In this document: positions 63,309 through 64,000 of the stretch, piece by piece
Position numbering within the stretch: the stretch's first letter is position 1
How the letters are laid out: the number at the start of each line of letters is the position of its first letter
NCBI RefSeq assembly: GCF_900637025.1
Contig: NZ_LR134336.1
Location: forward strand, 636,001 to 700,000
From: Streptococcus oralis ATCC 35037
GTDB lineage: Bacteria; Bacillota; Bacilli; Lactobacillales; Streptococcaceae
Direction: 5' to 3'
DNA length: 64,000 bases
The notes under the pieces: generated by a model
What the model saw: only the letters and a program-made list of their open reading frames with translations
What the model was told of the DNA's origin: nothing
Databases searched by the model: none
Made by a program: the position numbers and the translations under genes

Positions 63309-64000
63309 GTGTCTCAATCTTATATCAATGTTATCGGAGCAGGTTTGGCAGGTTCTGAAGCTGCTTATCAAATTGCAGAACGTGGTATTCCAGTTAAACT
63401 CTATGAAATGCGTGGTGTCAAGTCAACACCCCAACACAAAACAGACAATTTTGCTGAATTGGTTTGTTCCAATTCCTTACGTGGGGATGCTTTGACCAAT
63501 GCAGTTGGGCTCCTCAAGGAAGAAATGCGTCGCTTGGGTTCTGTTATCTTGGAATCTGCTGAAGCTACACGTGTTCCTGCTGGTGGAGCCCTTGCGGTGG
63601 ACCGCGATGGTTTCTCCCAAATGGTGACAGAAAAAGTGGCCAATCATCCCTTGATTGAAGTGGTTCGTGATGAAATTACAGAATTGCCGACTGATGTTAT
63701 TACAGTTGTAGCGACTGGTCCTTTGACTAGTGATGCCCTAGCTGAGAAGATTCATGCCCTTAATGGCGGTGACGGTTTTTATTTCTACGACGCGGCGGCG
63801 CCGATTATCGACGTTAACACCATCGATATGAGCAAAGTCTATCTCAAATCTCGTTATGATAAGGGAGAAGCAGCCTACCTCAACGCTCCAATGACCAAAC
63901 AAGAATTTATGGATTTCCATGAAGCCTTGGTCAATGCAGAAGAAGCACCGCTGAATTCGTTTGAAAAAGAAAAGTACTTTGAAGGATGTATGCCTATCGA
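63309..64000 (+). CDS. trmFO: Folate-dependent tRNA (uracil-5-)-methyltransferase TrmFO (3' end outside window)
   Basis: FAD enzyme that makes ribothymidine 54 in tRNA using methylenetetrahydrofolate instead of SAM. 230 of about 440 residues are visible: the FAD-binding [19 protein letters not shown] at the N-terminus, the conserved Cys in [14 protein letters not shown] near residue 51, [14 protein letters not shown] near residue 92, and the second conserved Cys in KYFEGCMPI at the window edge. Start is GTG 63309, since the frame has no better start. It has its own promoter. Confidence 0.95.
   Translation, partial: MSQSYINVIGAGLAGSEAAYQIAERGIPVKLYEMRGVKSTPQHKTDNFAELVCSNSLRGDALTNAVGLLKEEMRRLGSVILESAEATRVPAGGALAVDRDGFSQMVTEKVANHPLIEVVRDEITELPTDVITVVATGPLTSDALAEKIHALNGGDGFYFYDAAAPIIDVNTIDMSKVYLKSRYDKGEAAYLNAPMTKQEFMDFHEALVNAEEAPLNSFEKEKYFEGCMPI

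Noticed and set aside
63304..63495. 63-codon frame at the 5' end of trmFO
   Set aside because: A different frame from the FAD-binding motif; trmFO itself runs from 63309 to the edge of the window.

Overview
The window is low-GC Gram-positive chromosome from a Streptococcus of the mitis group (S. mitis / S. oralis / S. infantis type). The support is the tmRNA tag AKNNTSYALAA, the gene order (fruR-fruK-fruA-ftsK-thiI; lysR-lspA-rluD-proBAC-tmk-holB-yabA-rsmI-trmFO), a LytA-type choline-binding fragment, and many rho-independent terminators with extended -10 (TGnTATAAT) promoters. From memory the order matches pneumococcus closely, but no choline-binding protein gene lies between rluD and proB, so typical S. 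pneumoniae is unlikely.

Layout. 0-4.5 kb: end of a CapA-like phosphatase, a HAD phosphatase, an SGNH hydrolase, tmRNA, and a lipoprotein gene between two tRNA-Ser genes. 4.5-8.2 kb: fructose operon fruR-fruK-fruA with a perfect cre site. 8.2-13.6 kb: ftsK/spoIIIE, a small membrane protein, and the cysteine desulfurase-ThiI pair for tRNA 4-thiouridine. 13.6-16.4 kb: an uncharacterised operon of two esterase-fold hydrolases and an ATP-grasp ligase. 16.5-26.5 kb: aquaporin, cppA operon, DMT permease, uracil permease with a PyrR attenuator and a 50-bp tandem repeat array, rsmG, lemA-htpX, and an ABC-F gene behind a long attenuated leader. 26.6-34.3 kb: yceD-nth and the pyrimidine cluster pyrR-pyrB-carA-carB under PyrR attenuation, with a highly structured carA-carB gap.

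34.3-36.1 kb: mntH preceded by 93-bp tandem repeats, each carrying a promoter and palindromic operators. 36.2-40.7 kb: rpmE2, an acidic-tailed membrane protein, a DHH phosphodiesterase, flavodoxin, chorismate mutase, a fluoride channel pair and rplS. 40.7-47.8 kb is the accessory region. A tRNA-Arg carries a collapsed prophage (integrase and lysin stumps, a small HTH gene, 15-bp att repeats), followed by a 6-kb AT-rich island of small immunity-type genes (Imm74, Imm6-like, duplicated and domain-swapped paralogues) with no intact toxin gene. 47.8-64 kb is housekeeping: HAD and HD hydrolases, RNA helicase, oxidoreductase, the L21-Prp-L27 operon, lspA-rluD, proline synthesis, tmk-holB-yabA-rsmI, and the start of trmFO.

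The most interesting signals are the orphan immunity island beside the relic prophage, the repeat-amplified promoter/operator block of mntH, the ABC-F leader with a three-codon upstream ORF, the 50-bp array with compensatory changes, and the carA-carB gap with a twice-repeated hairpin module.
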